From the NCBI GenBank assembly GCA_900617975.1, contig UZAE01012471.1, positions 1 through 40,146 of the forward strand: DNA of 40,146 nt. The letters are read 5' to 3'. Source of the DNA: Rodentolepis nana. Lineage: Eukaryota > Platyhelminthes > Cestoda > Cyclophyllidea > Hymenolepididae. Positions 1 to 11,800 of this stretch are shown here, piece after piece (the stretch's first letter is position 1; each line of letters starts with the position of its first letter). The notes under the pieces are model-generated. The model made no database searches. It saw only the letters and a program-made list of their open reading frames with translations, and had not been told where the DNA came from. The position numbers and the translations under genes were made by a program.

Positions 1-83
1 TTATAGGTTGTTGGAAAGGACCAATATTTCCGCAAAAGTCATTTTGTGATGCAAGCGTAAAGTAATATTTATTTATATTAAAC

Positions 84-388
84 TGCAGGCTTTATGATGG
101 TTATCATAAGCTCTTTACTTGACTTCGAGCTTTACAGAGGGGAGGAACATCAAAATCACAAAAAGTAGAGAGAGGGGAAATAGACGAGTAATTCATAGAA
201 GTACAAGCGACAGACACAAAGATAAAGAGAAAGGTAAGATGAGTACTGTGAAGTAGTCGAATATGACAAACAGTCGAGTCATGGTAGTTTGAAATGAGAA
301 ATCAACTGCCGGTTTATTGATAATTTTTGTCGTACGAGCATAAGTTGCCCAGGATGCACCACATGGAAGTAGGGCTATCGCGCACCCC
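84..388 (-). repeat. Family A interspersed repeat, copy 1 (diverged)
   Basis: This segment aligns along its length with the reverse complement of the element at 5810-6105. It carries recognisable versions of the family 3' end (GCAGGCTTTATGATGG) and the family 5' end near 360-388 (GATGCACCACATGGAAGTAG). It is clearly older than copy 2, with many substitutions and small indels. I saw no coding capacity. The family type is unknown; see the 2657-2983 entry for why a short retroelement is the best guess. Confidence 0.8.
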
Positions 389-2656
389 TCGTAAAATTAT
401 TTAGGAAGCCTTATTTTCATAGAAGCATAGATGATATGGTCGTTCCTTAAAAGGTGGCATCTTACGTGCGTGTTAGTCAAGTGAAATGCCATGAAATTAA
501 TGCCTATTGGTGGACGAACAGTGATGTAGGGGTCAACAGTGCCTGCAAAGCAGGGGCAATGAGAGAGGCATTTGAATGTGAGTTTCCGGTAAAAGCGACT
601 TCATTCAAGCGTTGTAAACATTTTATCGGCGGAGATTGATAAGCTTCTGCTTTATCAAAATGTTTAGGAGTTACTTTGGATATTCGAATTGTCTAGTGAG
701 CTGATGTGTGGCAGTTGAGCCAGTTGTGCATGTAACGTTTCCACCACCCTGTCATTTACATTTTGGTGTGATAGAACGTGTCTCAGTTAGACTTATCTAA
801 ACTATATGATTAGCTTCGTCGTGTATTGATTTCTTGCAGTAAGACGCAGTTTTAACTCAATGAGTACAAGAAAACTAGATGGTCATTTTCGTTTGAGCCG
901 TGAATATTTGTTAAAAAGTAAACGGAGATTTTGCCTTTTAAAGGCACTCTTAAGCTTTACTCTCTTGAGGAAGACTAATCACTATGGTATGAGAAAAAAG
1001 GGGACGATATTCGTTAGAAATACGAAAATTTGACGGAGAGGAAAATAGTTGGTAGACTGAAGGAATATATAATTTAAAACTGACGAATAATATTTTATGA
1101 TCTATACAGTGGGATCTTGCAGTTTCAAACTGAAGAAAGATGAAGAAGAACACGCACATGCTAAGTTGCTTCGCATAAAGCTTACCTTGCCTACAACTTT
1201 TGAATATTCAAACGGGCCTATAATGTGAATACAAAGGAAATAAACAAAAAATAAACCGAAAATGCATTAAATAAAATAGCTTCACTCATTAGTGTGTAAA
1301 AACGAAATATTTTGTTGTAGAAATATTAACTAAAAAATTTATTACTATTTTTGCACAAACTTAGAACATTCTTAAAAAGGTTGGCCTTGAGTAAGGCTCG
1401 TGAATAGGGAAACGAGTAGGGACAGTTGAAGTTTGAAATGCCAACTCTCCACTTAGACATTATCGCACACCTCGAACTCCGCCTCCACGTTGATACTTTT
1501 CATTTCATTAAACTCATTTCTTGAACACCAGACGCCAATTTGCTTTCCACAGTTAAAATCCCGTTGTTTTCACGTTGCTGTGAGCAATAGAACTGAGGAG
1601 GATTTTGTACTAAACTCCTTTCCAGTCAGTGAATAGCGATTAGTTTATGGAATTCTTTGTAGTGATTCACATTATCCAACGGCAACTCGATTCTTCACAT
1701 TTTTCTCGTACTTTAACTGCCAAGCTAAAATAAAGGAAATTTGTTGATGGTCATATCTTTAAAGAAAAAGCACCATCGCTTAAAGTACTTTTAAATCAAC
1801 TTTCGTTTTGTTTCGAAATTTTTGGTTCAATCCAACATTGAATGGCTTTTGCATACTAAATGTATACTTGGATTTGATTTAAATGCAAAAAAGTGGTTCA
1901 TTATGCTAATTGTGTTGTTTATGTCTTAAAAAAATTGAAATTAGTTTCGAGAAAAATCCAGCCCTGTGATGCATTGAATAATTTCGAGAAGCATGTACTA
2001 AGGATGGTTGTACTGACAGAACGACCTCGACATTCTAATCTTAAAGTTAAAGTCTGCTGTCATGCACGTGGTCTAGTATTGGCAACCTTCAATCAATATC
2101 AAGGGCTCAAATGTCACAGTTGGCAGTAATTGAATGCAGGCAACTCAATACAACCTAAGCATCTACATCAAAACACGGAGGTGTCATATCACCCTCGGTG
2201 GAGTAGGCCAGTCAAAAGAATAGACAGTGGGGAAAGTTAGTCTGCATGACTCGATGGGTGAATTTTGGACGGCATAAAACTCATCTATTATTCCACCTTT
2301 GATCGGCGCAAAATTTTCCCATCGGAAAATAACCAGATTTTTGGTGCTTTAGCAGGGTGGTTCAGTCTGATCAGAAGTTCCTCCGATTTTGCCAGACGAC
2401 TTACGAATGTCATCCTCAGGGAAATTGACCTCTGCACCTCTTGTATGAGCTTCTGGCGACGAAAGTCTTCATTGAAGATAAATTTAATGCTAGAGGCTGA
2501 AAAACTCCATTGACTGTGATAACAAAGGCTGAACCCTTTTTAAACCTCATAAAATAGGTAGCCCACTATCATTCAATCTTCATTCTTGATGCAATTAAAT
2601 TGAAGAAATTATTATATTTTTAACTAATTATCAAAAATATCAAATTAAATGAAATT
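389..2656. other. Intergenic DNA, no gene recognised
   Basis: This stretch is AT-rich with scattered short open frames, for example at 454-639 and 2265-2513. None resembles a known family, none has convincing splice-site pairs, and none continues into a neighbouring exon. I see no tRNA, rRNA or other structured RNA. An exon of a gene lying to the left cannot be excluded. Confidence 0.5.
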
Positions 2657-2983
2657 TAATTACATCAAATGGCAGGCGTTTTGATAGTTATCATTAGCCC
2701 TGGAGCTGACTTCGGGGCTTCATAGAGAGAAGAAGGAACGTCAAGGTGACAAAAAGTCGAGAGGTGGAACAGAAGAGTGATTCACAGATGTAAAGGAGAC
2801 ATACAGACAGACACAAAGCCATAAAAAAGGCAAGATGAGTACTGTGTAAGAGGTCGAATATGTCAAATAGTCGGGCCATAGAAGTTTGAAGTCAGAAGTT
2901 AACGGCCAGTTAATAGACTTTTTGAGGCATAAGGATACGTTCCCCAGGGTGCACCACGTGGAGGTAAGTCTATTGCGCACCAC
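2657..2983 (-). repeat. Family A repeat, copy 2, with 14-bp target-site duplication
   Basis: A full-length member of the family, about 327 bp, in reverse orientation. Its 5' end is the GGTGCGCAATAGACTTACC side near 2983 and its 3' end is the GCCTGCCATTTGATGTAATT side near 2660. The 14-mer AATTAAATGAAATT occurs immediately on both sides, at 2643-2656 and 2984-2997. A 14-bp duplication is long for an LTR element or a DNA transposon and is typical of target-primed (LINE or SINE type) insertion. I found no terminal inverted repeats, no open frame and no convincing pol III A/B box pair, so the class stays open. Confidence 0.82.
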
Positions 2984-3014
2984 AATTAAATGAAATTGTA
3001 AATCGATAACAAAT

Positions 3015-3015
3015 N
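3015..3015. other. Single N, probable contig join
   Basis: The 72 bases just before this N (2943-3014) recur exactly just after the N at 4923 (4924-4995). The single N therefore probably stands for a gap of unknown size, not an ambiguous base call. Confidence 0.8.
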
Positions 3016-3258
3016 TTCCTTTCCAATTTTTACCACCTATTTATTCATTGGATCGTAAGATGTGAAGCTGCAACCTTTAATAAGAAAGCCACCTTTCAAC
3101 GAAATTTCGCATTTGACCCTATTAACGTGACATCACATTACACTCCAAGAGTCTATTTTGCAGACAGAAATCTTAGAACCTAAGAGGTGGCAGGCATCAG
3201 ACTGCGATACCTGGTCAGGTTAGACACAGAAAAGGTGTAGACAGCTAAGCTTGGATTT

Positions 3259-3313
3259 GGAGGGAGGGAGGGAGGGAGGAGGGGGTGGAGAGAAGAGGGG
3301 TTAGGGGGGGGGG
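3259..3313 (+). repeat. G-rich tract with GGGA repeats and a 10-G run
   Basis: Five GGGA-type units (3259-3285) are followed by more G runs and a homopolymer of 10 Gs at 3304-3313. Four or more closely spaced runs of three Gs is the pattern that can form a G-quadruplex. On the other strand it reads as a proline/leucine-rich low-complexity peptide, which I do not regard as coding. Confidence 0.8.
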
Positions 3314-3572
3314 CTGGATTAAAGAGGAGAGGGCGTGGGACCAAGTGACTGGTCTGGCACTTCAAAGGGTGTACCGCATCACAGGCGGCGTGGTGCCTTA
3401 TCTAAACGCGGCGAATTTCATCATCTCTGACCCACGTACCCAACAAATATTCACCTTCGACAAAGAGATACATGCATACAATGCTTTCTCTACATCTAGT
3501 CGGCCCTTGTGGTCAAATTTCAAGATGTATCGAAGCAATGTAGACGAGGCAGGAGTGCTGTGTTGTCGGGGA

Positions 3573-3585
3573 GGGGGGGGGGGGG
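3573..3585 (+). repeat. Poly(G) run, 13 bases
   Basis: A homopolymer of 13 Gs, preceded by a GGGGA. Together with the G tract at 3259-3313 it brackets a patch of relatively GC-rich sequence. Confidence 0.9.
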
Positions 3586-4884
3586 TTGAGGAGGCAAAAG
3601 AAGGAGAAAGTTTAGTGAAGAACAAAGGCGCCGCCATTTCTCTTTATCTCTCAACTATATTTTAACTAGACTTACATTCTACTGGTAGCAAACTAAGTAG
3701 ATAGTTGTGGTAAATAAAGTATCCCCTATTTAAGGAGGTTATAATCTGCAATCGAGCATTCATTTCATCTTTGTATTGAGTTTAATGATCTGTCAAATTG
3801 TTTATGGAATTTCAGAAACCGAAATATTCGGAGTTCATTTTTACTTCTCTCTAAAAATGTTTATTTTTTACTGAAATAAAGGCATCATAACTTAATCTGA
3901 TTTATCAACTTCCACTTGAAACTTTTTTTACATAATTCTAGTATAACATATGTGAACTACAAGAATTGGTTCAACAGATTTTCAGTAAATTTCCAGTAAA
4001 AGTACTGAGGTTGAGCTCTCCTTAGTTAAATCAATTTCCTCTAAGAGAATGAGCAGCTCAACAGCGCTTTAGATAGAAAAGCAGAAATGCCCGATCTTTT
4101 GAGGCATGTATCTCTAAACCCTCGAATAAAGTTCAACTGATATGTAGCAGCCTGAACTGAGAAAACTCGGACAAATGGAAACCATCGTTTTTAAAATCGA
4201 TATTTTTCACCGAATCACCTATTAGCCTAGGTAACAACTTAACGAAATGTGCAAAATCGTCACAATCCAAGGAAAATGCAAAGACTAAGACAAAATTTGT
4301 GACCCAAATTGTAGAGAAACCCTTGATTTTAAGAACTATATTTCTTGGTTTTATTTTTCTATCCTCTTCCACCCCCACCCCATCCCACCAATTTTTGAAG
4401 GTCCAACTCCCCTTTCGGCATTGTATATTTAATTAAGTTAACAAATTGAGTTATAGTTGAAAAATTAATCTGCTTAACATTAATTAATTTTGGACGGAAG
4501 GTTTCTTATTAAATAACGGCAATTTCAAGTTGCCTCAGAATTAGCAATTAGAATTCTTCGTTTCATGGTGGATGAAAATTAAGAAAAAAAATATGGACGC
4601 CAATTTATCAGAAGGAATAAAATGAGTGGTCTTGGTATTTTGACGATGGAACCACAACGTTTGGGATCAAATTTTTCTGGAAGCACGCAACGAAAATCAT
4701 TCAGTCAGCTACCTGCCCCTAGTATTAATTAATTGAACAATTGTTCAAAATTTTCTTTGAATCATACAAACAACTTTTATTGTATTTGGAGGTCTTTGTA
4801 TTTTGAGAAGAAATTTCTTTAATGAAAATGACAAGCGTCATTGCCTACTGCAAACCAAGGTACCTTTATAATCTTTGATTAGGG

Positions 4885-4983
4885 GTGTGCGATAGACTTA
4901 CCTCCACGTGGTGCACCCTGGGNCCCAGGGTGCACCACGTGGAGGTAAGTCTATTGCGCACCACAATTAAATGAAATTGTAAA
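4885..4983. repeat. Two family A 5' ends joined head to head across an N
   Basis: Bases 4885-4922 are the first 38 bases of family A in + orientation. After the N, 4924-4961 repeats the same bases in reverse orientation with only two or three differences. The right half continues into unique sequence identical to that after copy 2. The apparent palindrome is therefore probably a joining artefact, not a genomic inverted repeat. Confidence 0.8.
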
Positions 4984-5612
4984 TCGATAACAAATCCCTT
5001 TATCAAATTTGACTTTCAGACTAGTCCATTTGGTTTTCAAGCCGTTACCTCTTTCAGGTCGAGGTCTAAAGGATCAGGACGCTTGCTTGATCCAGGAAGA
5101 TTTTGATATTTAAAGGACTGAGGTGCTTTGAATTCGATCTTTTCTTCCAAAAACCATGTACCAACTGAGATTCAAATTATCTAAATTGACTTCATAGTAA
5201 CGATATTTTTTATCCAAGTGCAAGTGTAACTATGCATCATTATGAATCATATTTCGAAGAAATCGATGTTTCATACTCTTCTTTCGTCCCATTTCCATTG
5301 AAACAGCGATTAATCCAAAACTTGTCCAAGTGAAATCGTAAAATTTATGATGTATCGAACATATATGAAACGTAATTGAAATAGTTGAAATGATTTGTCA
5401 CTATAATACAGAAAACGTGCCTTTTCTTTCTTCTTTAGCTTGGTTATCGTCTTGAAGAACGCACAGATTCTAAATTTGTAGTAAAAGGTGATTATTCCAA
5501 AATTAACTAATTGGTTCTATAATTGGGACAAGTCTTACTTAGTTAAATTGATTTCAGTTTATATTCAAAACGGTTGAAGTGAAGTCAGTGATACTATAGT
5601 AACTGTCTTCCT

Positions 5613-6230
5613 TAATTTTTCTTTCTTTTAACTCTCAAAATTTTCTGCGCCGGATGCCAGAGGTTCGACTCATCTGGTTATCCACTCAGTGGCCGGAATG
5701 ATTAACCGCTCTGATTATGTGGGAATAACATTTAAAGTATCATAACACTGAAATCGCACAAACGAAGCACTATTACATCAATCAAAACCTATGATGATCG
5801 TCATTTTGGGGTGTGCGATAGACTTACCTCCACGTGGTGCACCCTGGGCAACGTATACTCATACGGCAAAAAAGTCTATTGACCGGCATTTGACTTCTGA
5901 CTTCTAACTACCATCACCCCACTGTATGTCATATTCGACTACTTCCACATTAATCACCTCACCTTTATTCTACCTTCGTCTTTGAAATACTCTTCTGCAC
6001 CCCCCCCTCTCAACTTTTTTTCAATTTGATGTTCCTTCCCCTCTGTGAAGCCTGAAGTCAACTAAAGGGCTAATGATGACCATCGAAACGCCTGCCATTT
6101 TATGTAAGTAGATGATGATCACTGGAAAACACGACGTTTCATAAACTTGTCAAAATTGAGGGAAATCGACACAACCCCTAGAGTTACATTGCTAAAGCCA
6201 ACGCCGCAAATGATATCAAACCGAAGAAAA
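5613..6230 (+). repeat. Left copy of an exact 618-bp direct duplication
   Basis: Every block I compared is identical to 6458-7075, at a constant offset of 845, including the family A element inside it and an 8-C run (6000-6007 and 6845-6852). The duplication begins right after the N at 6457 and ends right at the N at 6231. This is what two overlapping contigs left unmerged would look like. Confidence 0.85.
5810..6105 (+). repeat. Family A repeat, copy 4 (full length)
   Basis: A complete element in + orientation. It starts at GGTGTGCGATAGACTTACC, includes the palindromic E-box-like CCACGTGG, and ends at GCCTGCCATTTTATGTAAG. ATGATGATC occurs on both sides but is not directly adjacent on the left, so I do not claim a target-site duplication. 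It contains an 8-C run at 6000-6007. No coding capacity is visible. Confidence 0.82.
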
Positions 6231-6457
6231 NGTCAAGGTGACAAAAAGTCGAGAGGTGGAACAGAAGAGTGATTCACAGATGTAAAGGAGACATACAGAC
6301 AGACACAAAGCCATAAAAAAGGCAAGATGAGTACTGTGTAAGAGGTCGAATATGTCAAATAGTCGGGCCATAGAAGTTTGAAGTCAGAAGTTAACGGCCA
6401 GTTAATAGACTTTTTGAGGCATAAGGATACGTTCCCCAGGGTGCACCACGTGGAGGN
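6231..6457 (-). repeat. N-flanked 225-bp fragment identical to family A copy 2
   Basis: Bases 6232-6456, with an N on each side, match 2740-2964 without a visible difference at an offset of 3492. Different family members in this window differ at many positions. An exact match therefore suggests that the same fragment was placed twice by the scaffolder, not a fresh insertion. Confidence 0.8.
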
Positions 6458-7075
6458 TAATTTTTCTTTCTTTTAACTCTCAAAATTTTCTGCGCCGGAT
6501 GCCAGAGGTTCGACTCATCTGGTTATCCACTCAGTGGCCGGAATGATTAACCGCTCTGATTATGTGGGAATAACATTTAAAGTATCATAACACTGAAATC
6601 GCACAAACGAAGCACTATTACATCAATCAAAACCTATGATGATCGTCATTTTGGGGTGTGCGATAGACTTACCTCCACGTGGTGCACCCTGGGCAACGTA
6701 TACTCATACGGCAAAAAAGTCTATTGACCGGCATTTGACTTCTGACTTCTAACTACCATCACCCCACTGTATGTCATATTCGACTACTTCCACATTAATC
6801 ACCTCACCTTTATTCTACCTTCGTCTTTGAAATACTCTTCTGCACCCCCCCCTCTCAACTTTTTTTCAATTTGATGTTCCTTCCCCTCTGTGAAGCCTGA
6901 AGTCAACTAAAGGGCTAATGATGACCATCGAAACGCCTGCCATTTTATGTAAGTAGATGATGATCACTGGAAAACACGACGTTTCATAAACTTGTCAAAA
7001 TTGAGGGAAATCGACACAACCCCTAGAGTTACATTGCTAAAGCCAACGCCGCAAATGATATCAAACCGAAGAAAA
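6458..7075 (+). repeat. Right copy of the exact 618-bp duplication, containing a second family A element
   Basis: Identical to 5613-6230 in every block compared. The family A element inside it spans about 6655-6950. It should probably be counted once in any repeat census. Confidence 0.85.
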
Positions 7076-8896
7076 CGAAAGCTCAAACAAATGGAAGGAC
7101 ATAAATATTCAAGGACATCTGAAATCACTTTATTAATACTTAATAAATAAACATAATTTTTGTTCCAATTTGCTTTGGATAATGGTCGATAGAATTTTAA
7201 TAAAATCTATCGATTTCCGACTTTAGTCATTTTAAACCGTGAATTACTCAATCTACTAACAGGCTACCTTTCTGAATCTCGGTATCAAAATCGCTAAATT
7301 TCGATTTAAATTAATCACATACTTCGACCGATCTCAATCTGGAACTAATATACGTTCTTATTCACCTTGAAGAAATAGTTTTCTACCTGATTTTGAAGTA
7401 TTAGAAGATGGAAGAACCTAAGCATTTGAAGATCCCATCAAGAACTTTTATAGTTCGCCTTTTCCGGTTCGAAAGACGTGCTAAACAATGTGTGAAACTC
7501 GATAAGTAAGAGGTATTCTAAGGAACACGGGAAGTGCTCCGGTTATACAGGTCTAATAAAGTGAACTTTTCCGTACTTTCGAAGTACATATTTTAAAAGG
7601 CACGCTGCTCGATACCGACTTTCGATACCTAGGATCGCTAAACAATTGATAAATTTCGGGCGAATAAATTAAGTTTGGCTTTAGCAAGAGGTACCTTTTT
7701 CTTAATGGATCACAGTTATGCAGTTAGGTGGCCACAGAAGTAGACAGAAGAGGGAATGCAAATTATACCTTACCTGCCTCAGAGCACACTCAACACATGA
7801 GTAAAGGTGCATTGGTTGCATCGTGAAGGTCGTTACCATGTCGACGCAGGAGCAATGGCACAGACTTCGCCAGTAAGAAGGTGCATAGGCACGCTGTTTT
7901 TGTGATTGGCATCTCTTTCTCTTTCTCTACCGTGCTGCTTTTCACAGTTCTCACTGAATTGACCTCTCTCTCTAGATCTTGCAGAGACTTTTAGATTTTG
8001 TAGAAGCTCCAAAACAGTGGTGGTGGTGGTGGTAGGAATAGAAGCCTAATTATTGTATCAACTTACCCCTTTTGAAGCGAGACTTATCAATGCCGGTACA
8101 AGGCGGTAGCATTCCTTCAAAGTAAAGTTAATTTTGATTCCTCTCATAAAAATTTTATTTTGTGTGTTATTTATACATATATATTGATATTACAGCAATT
8201 ATTGTGAGATTTCATATTATTCTTCATAAAGTTTTGCTAGACTATAAAAATAAATGGCATTCAATTTGTTTATTTAAATGAAAAATTAAAGCTGGTACTT
8301 TAAAAAATATATCTCTTTCAAAATTCCTAATGATGAAATTTCATTTTTAATGTCCTCCTGTGGCATATTATTCGAAACACTGAAGCTTTCATTTTAAATG
8401 AATGAAAACCATTTAAAATAAGTTTCATTTTACATGTTGTCAGAATCAACTTTAGGAGTCAGCTTAACTCTATCGATCAGAAAGAATGTGACTAGGTCAT
8501 AATTGTTTTTAATTCTATTGTTTTTTTAGATGCAGTTAGTGAAGACAGTTTAAAATAAGCCACTTAAAAGCAGTTCAACATTATTGCAATATGGAATCTG
8601 TATATCGTCAAAAGTTCCAACTATAAACCAAATATTTCATTCATATAATAATTATAATTCTTTTAGTAAAGTTGTAAATAAATTACCAGTGCTTTTCCCC
8701 AAACCACTTAACAGAATGGTTTTATAAAACTCCTGACATTTTTGCAAACTAACTGTCATTGCAGTCGTTTTTATTAGTATAATGACACAATCCTCCATTA
8801 AGAGATCGTGCTTTATTTCAACTTTCAAGGACTACATTTGTGCTTTAAAGTTGTGAATATGAAAAATATGACAATGAATATTGTACTGAATTTAGC
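7076..8896. other. Upstream region of the EPS8-like gene, no exon assigned
   Basis: AT-rich DNA. Around 7740-8040 it becomes somewhat richer in GC and pyrimidines, with CTTTCTCTTTCTC-type stretches and a GGT triplet repeat (8017-8033). That patch could hold a promoter or 5' untranslated exon of the EPS8-like gene, but I find no decisive start site. No protein-coding exon is supported. Confidence 0.4.
8017..8033 (+). repeat. GGT triplet microsatellite
   Basis: Five to six GGT units in a row, ending in GGTAGG. Confidence 0.8.
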
Positions 8897-11800
8897 ATGT
8901 GTACATTTTTAAATAACGATAGAAATTCACAGGCCTATCGATCTCACACCAATAGTCGGCTCCCTGGGGGACGCAACTATTGGGAATATGAAGCTGAGCA
9001 TTTGAGTACCCTAGTTACATCAGCCACTCGACATCCACCCGATCCGGAGTCAAGTCTCAAACGCCTTCATCAACTTGCGGACTGTAAGCAGATCACAGTC
9101 ACTCCTGTCAAACTCATCCTTCGTGAACAAAAATACAAGAAAGAGCTTCTCGTTACCAATATCACAAATGGCGTACGTGCATTACATAGATACTGCCCAT
9201 GAATAAAACGGAAATCAAATAACTCTATTTTATATGATATATATAAATATGTGTGTGTGTGTGCTCATTCGAATCTAAAAAAACTTCTTTTCTACTGACC
9301 CTATATTCATTATTTACTAGTTTACTATGTTTTGAATTTGTTTGAAGTCACACAAGTTGCCTAATATAACTAGGTCAGTAAATTAAACATCACGTCATTG
9401 CTTGATTTGAAGGGACGCTAGTTCAATTAGCCTTGTGAACAGGATAAGCCAATTTTTGTGTCTTACATGAATTGGAATGAGAGAGGTAAGGTAGACATGA
9501 TGGATTACTGAGAGCAGATTTCGTCCTTATGGAATGGAAGTTTCTCTACAGCTCTTATTGCACTATGCGACATTATTATCGGACATGCTGGGGTTGGCAC
9601 GGCCTAGTAGTATCCGATTTCGAAATCTTCTGACTGAAAGGAGCAAAGAATGTCGGTTTCCAAAAATGAAGATTTCCACTCAGGTATAATTTATTGACGT
9701 ATTGTCCACAGAGCCGTTTCACCTATTGTGACGGTGGAAGAAACGTTCACAAGTTGTAATCATCAAGTTAGCGTACCTTTATCATTTGAACTTTAAAGTT
9801 CACTCGTAATTTTTCTCTTTATTATGTATTTTTATTACCAAAATGGTTATTTGGTTTTTACTTTAATCATGCCCTCCTTTAAATGCTCCAGTTCAGTTTA
9901 CTTTATATTTTATCAAAACTCATTTGATAGCTTAAAATATATTGCTAGAGACGCATGTTTTTTTAATGCTTCTCACTTCTCACCTCAGGGCAGTTTTGGT
10001 CAATTTCCGATTGTTTTGTGAGAAATAACGCATTGAAATTTGTCTTTGAATTTATTGGACTTATCACTTTCGATCTCCTAGTTTATTCCAGAATTTAGAG
10101 TCTAGAGTATTTTGGAAAGATCAAGTAAAGAGGTTGGACAGTTTCAGAGGCACTAAAGAAATTATTGTTTTTCATTATCACCCCGCATCAAATTGTAAAC
10201 ATGGCAAAATTGATAGTAAAATAAACACGAAATTGGTCTGAAAATACTCCTTTGATTGATTAAACTTTTATATCTCATAAACTTGGATGTCGTTTTACTG
10301 CTGACAAATTGACAAGTGTTTTGCCATTTTCATTGCTTTCTAAAACATCTGTTCCTATGGTTATTGCGTTTTTGACATAGCAGTGACGAAATCATTTCAT
10401 TTACGTCATTCATTGGCATTGCGTAAGATAGCTAATAACGTATAAACTCTAAAATAAATACACACATATATGTTTCCCTTGCGAAAACATCGTTTATTAC
10501 TGCCAGCGGGAAAGGAAACTGGTAATATTACCTTTATTCACATATATCAGAATTTCAACTGAAATTTTAAGTGGGTTCCCGGATATCAAAAAAAATATTT
10601 ATGTAAAGCAATGAAAAATACTTCAGATACAATTAAAGAGGCAGACCATCACATTTGTTGTGACGGTGCTCGAATGTCCACTGCATAGTCTTCCAGCTTT
10701 GCTCTCTTATCAGCTAATGTAATCATTCATTTGTATGCCCTAAGTAGAATCTCTTAAGACACAACAAGAACGACTTCATACCTTGAAGCTCTTTCACTCA
10801 TTTTGTTGCTCATACCTTCATAGCAGCTGTTCTCGCTGTATGCCTCTTCCATTTTCCCTTCTTCCTCTGTACTTATAAGCTCCCCTAACAAAGCCGTTTC
10901 TAGAAGTCCACTCGACTTAAGCCCGTTAAGTTAAGATACGGAAGTCTGTTCTCTGCACAATAGACATGGAGTCTTAATTTTACAACTTCATCTGTAACTC
11001 GCAGATCGGAATCATATCAGTTCAAGCATTACTTTTATGAGAGAGAGAGGGTCTTGCTAACGATTTAATTTGTTGAATAGAAATAGGCAAACCCGAGACT
11101 TTTCGATAAAAGGAGAGCTATTTCAATTTTGAATTTCGCCCCTAGGATGTTTGCGAGTGTATTCCACTTGAAGATATCATATCACCGATTTACAAGGAAT
11201 CCAATGACCCAACAGACTCCTACAACAATCTTCTCATGTTTAACGTGAATGCCTCCCTAAGTAATAAGAGCGGTCCTCCACAACACGAAATGCATATCTT
11301 TCAGGTGCGTTTGAGAAAAAATCGCATTTTGCCGTTGCATTTGTTGTGCCAGGCTCATCTTACCCCCTTGCCTTCCTTTCAGTGTGTCAGTGCACCAGCA
11401 CATGAAATCGTTGATGCTCTGGTCGAAATCCAGGCTAATTTACAAGACGATGCGCATATTTCGGAGCAGTATTTGGAGTGAGTTCGGCTGTGAAGTGCAT
11501 TTTTGCGAATGCTTCGACATAGAGAGAACACAAGGCTTTCATAAGCAAAAAGGTTTACTCAATTTTGTCGTTGAAATGATCTTAGACTTCGGATTAGTCC
11601 TATTGCACTCATATATTTTTCACAAAATCAATAAAATTTATGAGATAGTGATCACTGTACTTCCAAACAGGCTTGTTCTTTAAATAGTTAGCCCTAGCAA
11701 TTACTTGTGTTTTTTTTATTAAATATTAACTGTGTGATTATCAAAAAGTATTTTTTCTCCCTTGAAGGCAATCTACATTTGATTCTAGCCTCCAAAGCAA

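Larger units (their letters stand above)
3016..4922. other. N-bounded segment, probably a misplaced or alternative contig
   Basis: This block of 1,907 bases lies between two exact copies of a 72-bp sequence, each touching an N. Removing the block together with one copy would give one continuous sequence from 3014 into 4996. It contains a G-rich, higher-GC island (about 3160-3665) and AT-rich DNA beyond it. It ends in the first 38 bases of a family A repeat. No gene is recognised. Confidence 0.65.

Noticed and set aside
3285..3665. Long + strand open frame, and the proline-rich frame opposite
   Set aside because: It starts in a G-rich low-complexity tract, passes through a poly(G) run, matches no family I know, and lies in a probably misplaced contig. 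Reported only as an unexplained island.
5660..5675. GGTTCGACTC resembling a pol III B box (also at about 6505, 30740, 7464 and 38768)
   Set aside because: No A box at the right distance and no cloverleaf could be formed, so none is called a tRNA or tRNA-derived SINE.
7740..7870. Possible - strand exon ending in CTGAGGCAG|GTAAGG
   Set aside because: The donor is good, but two frames are open over a short length, no acceptor partner or homology was found, and it may equally be EPS8 upstream sequence.
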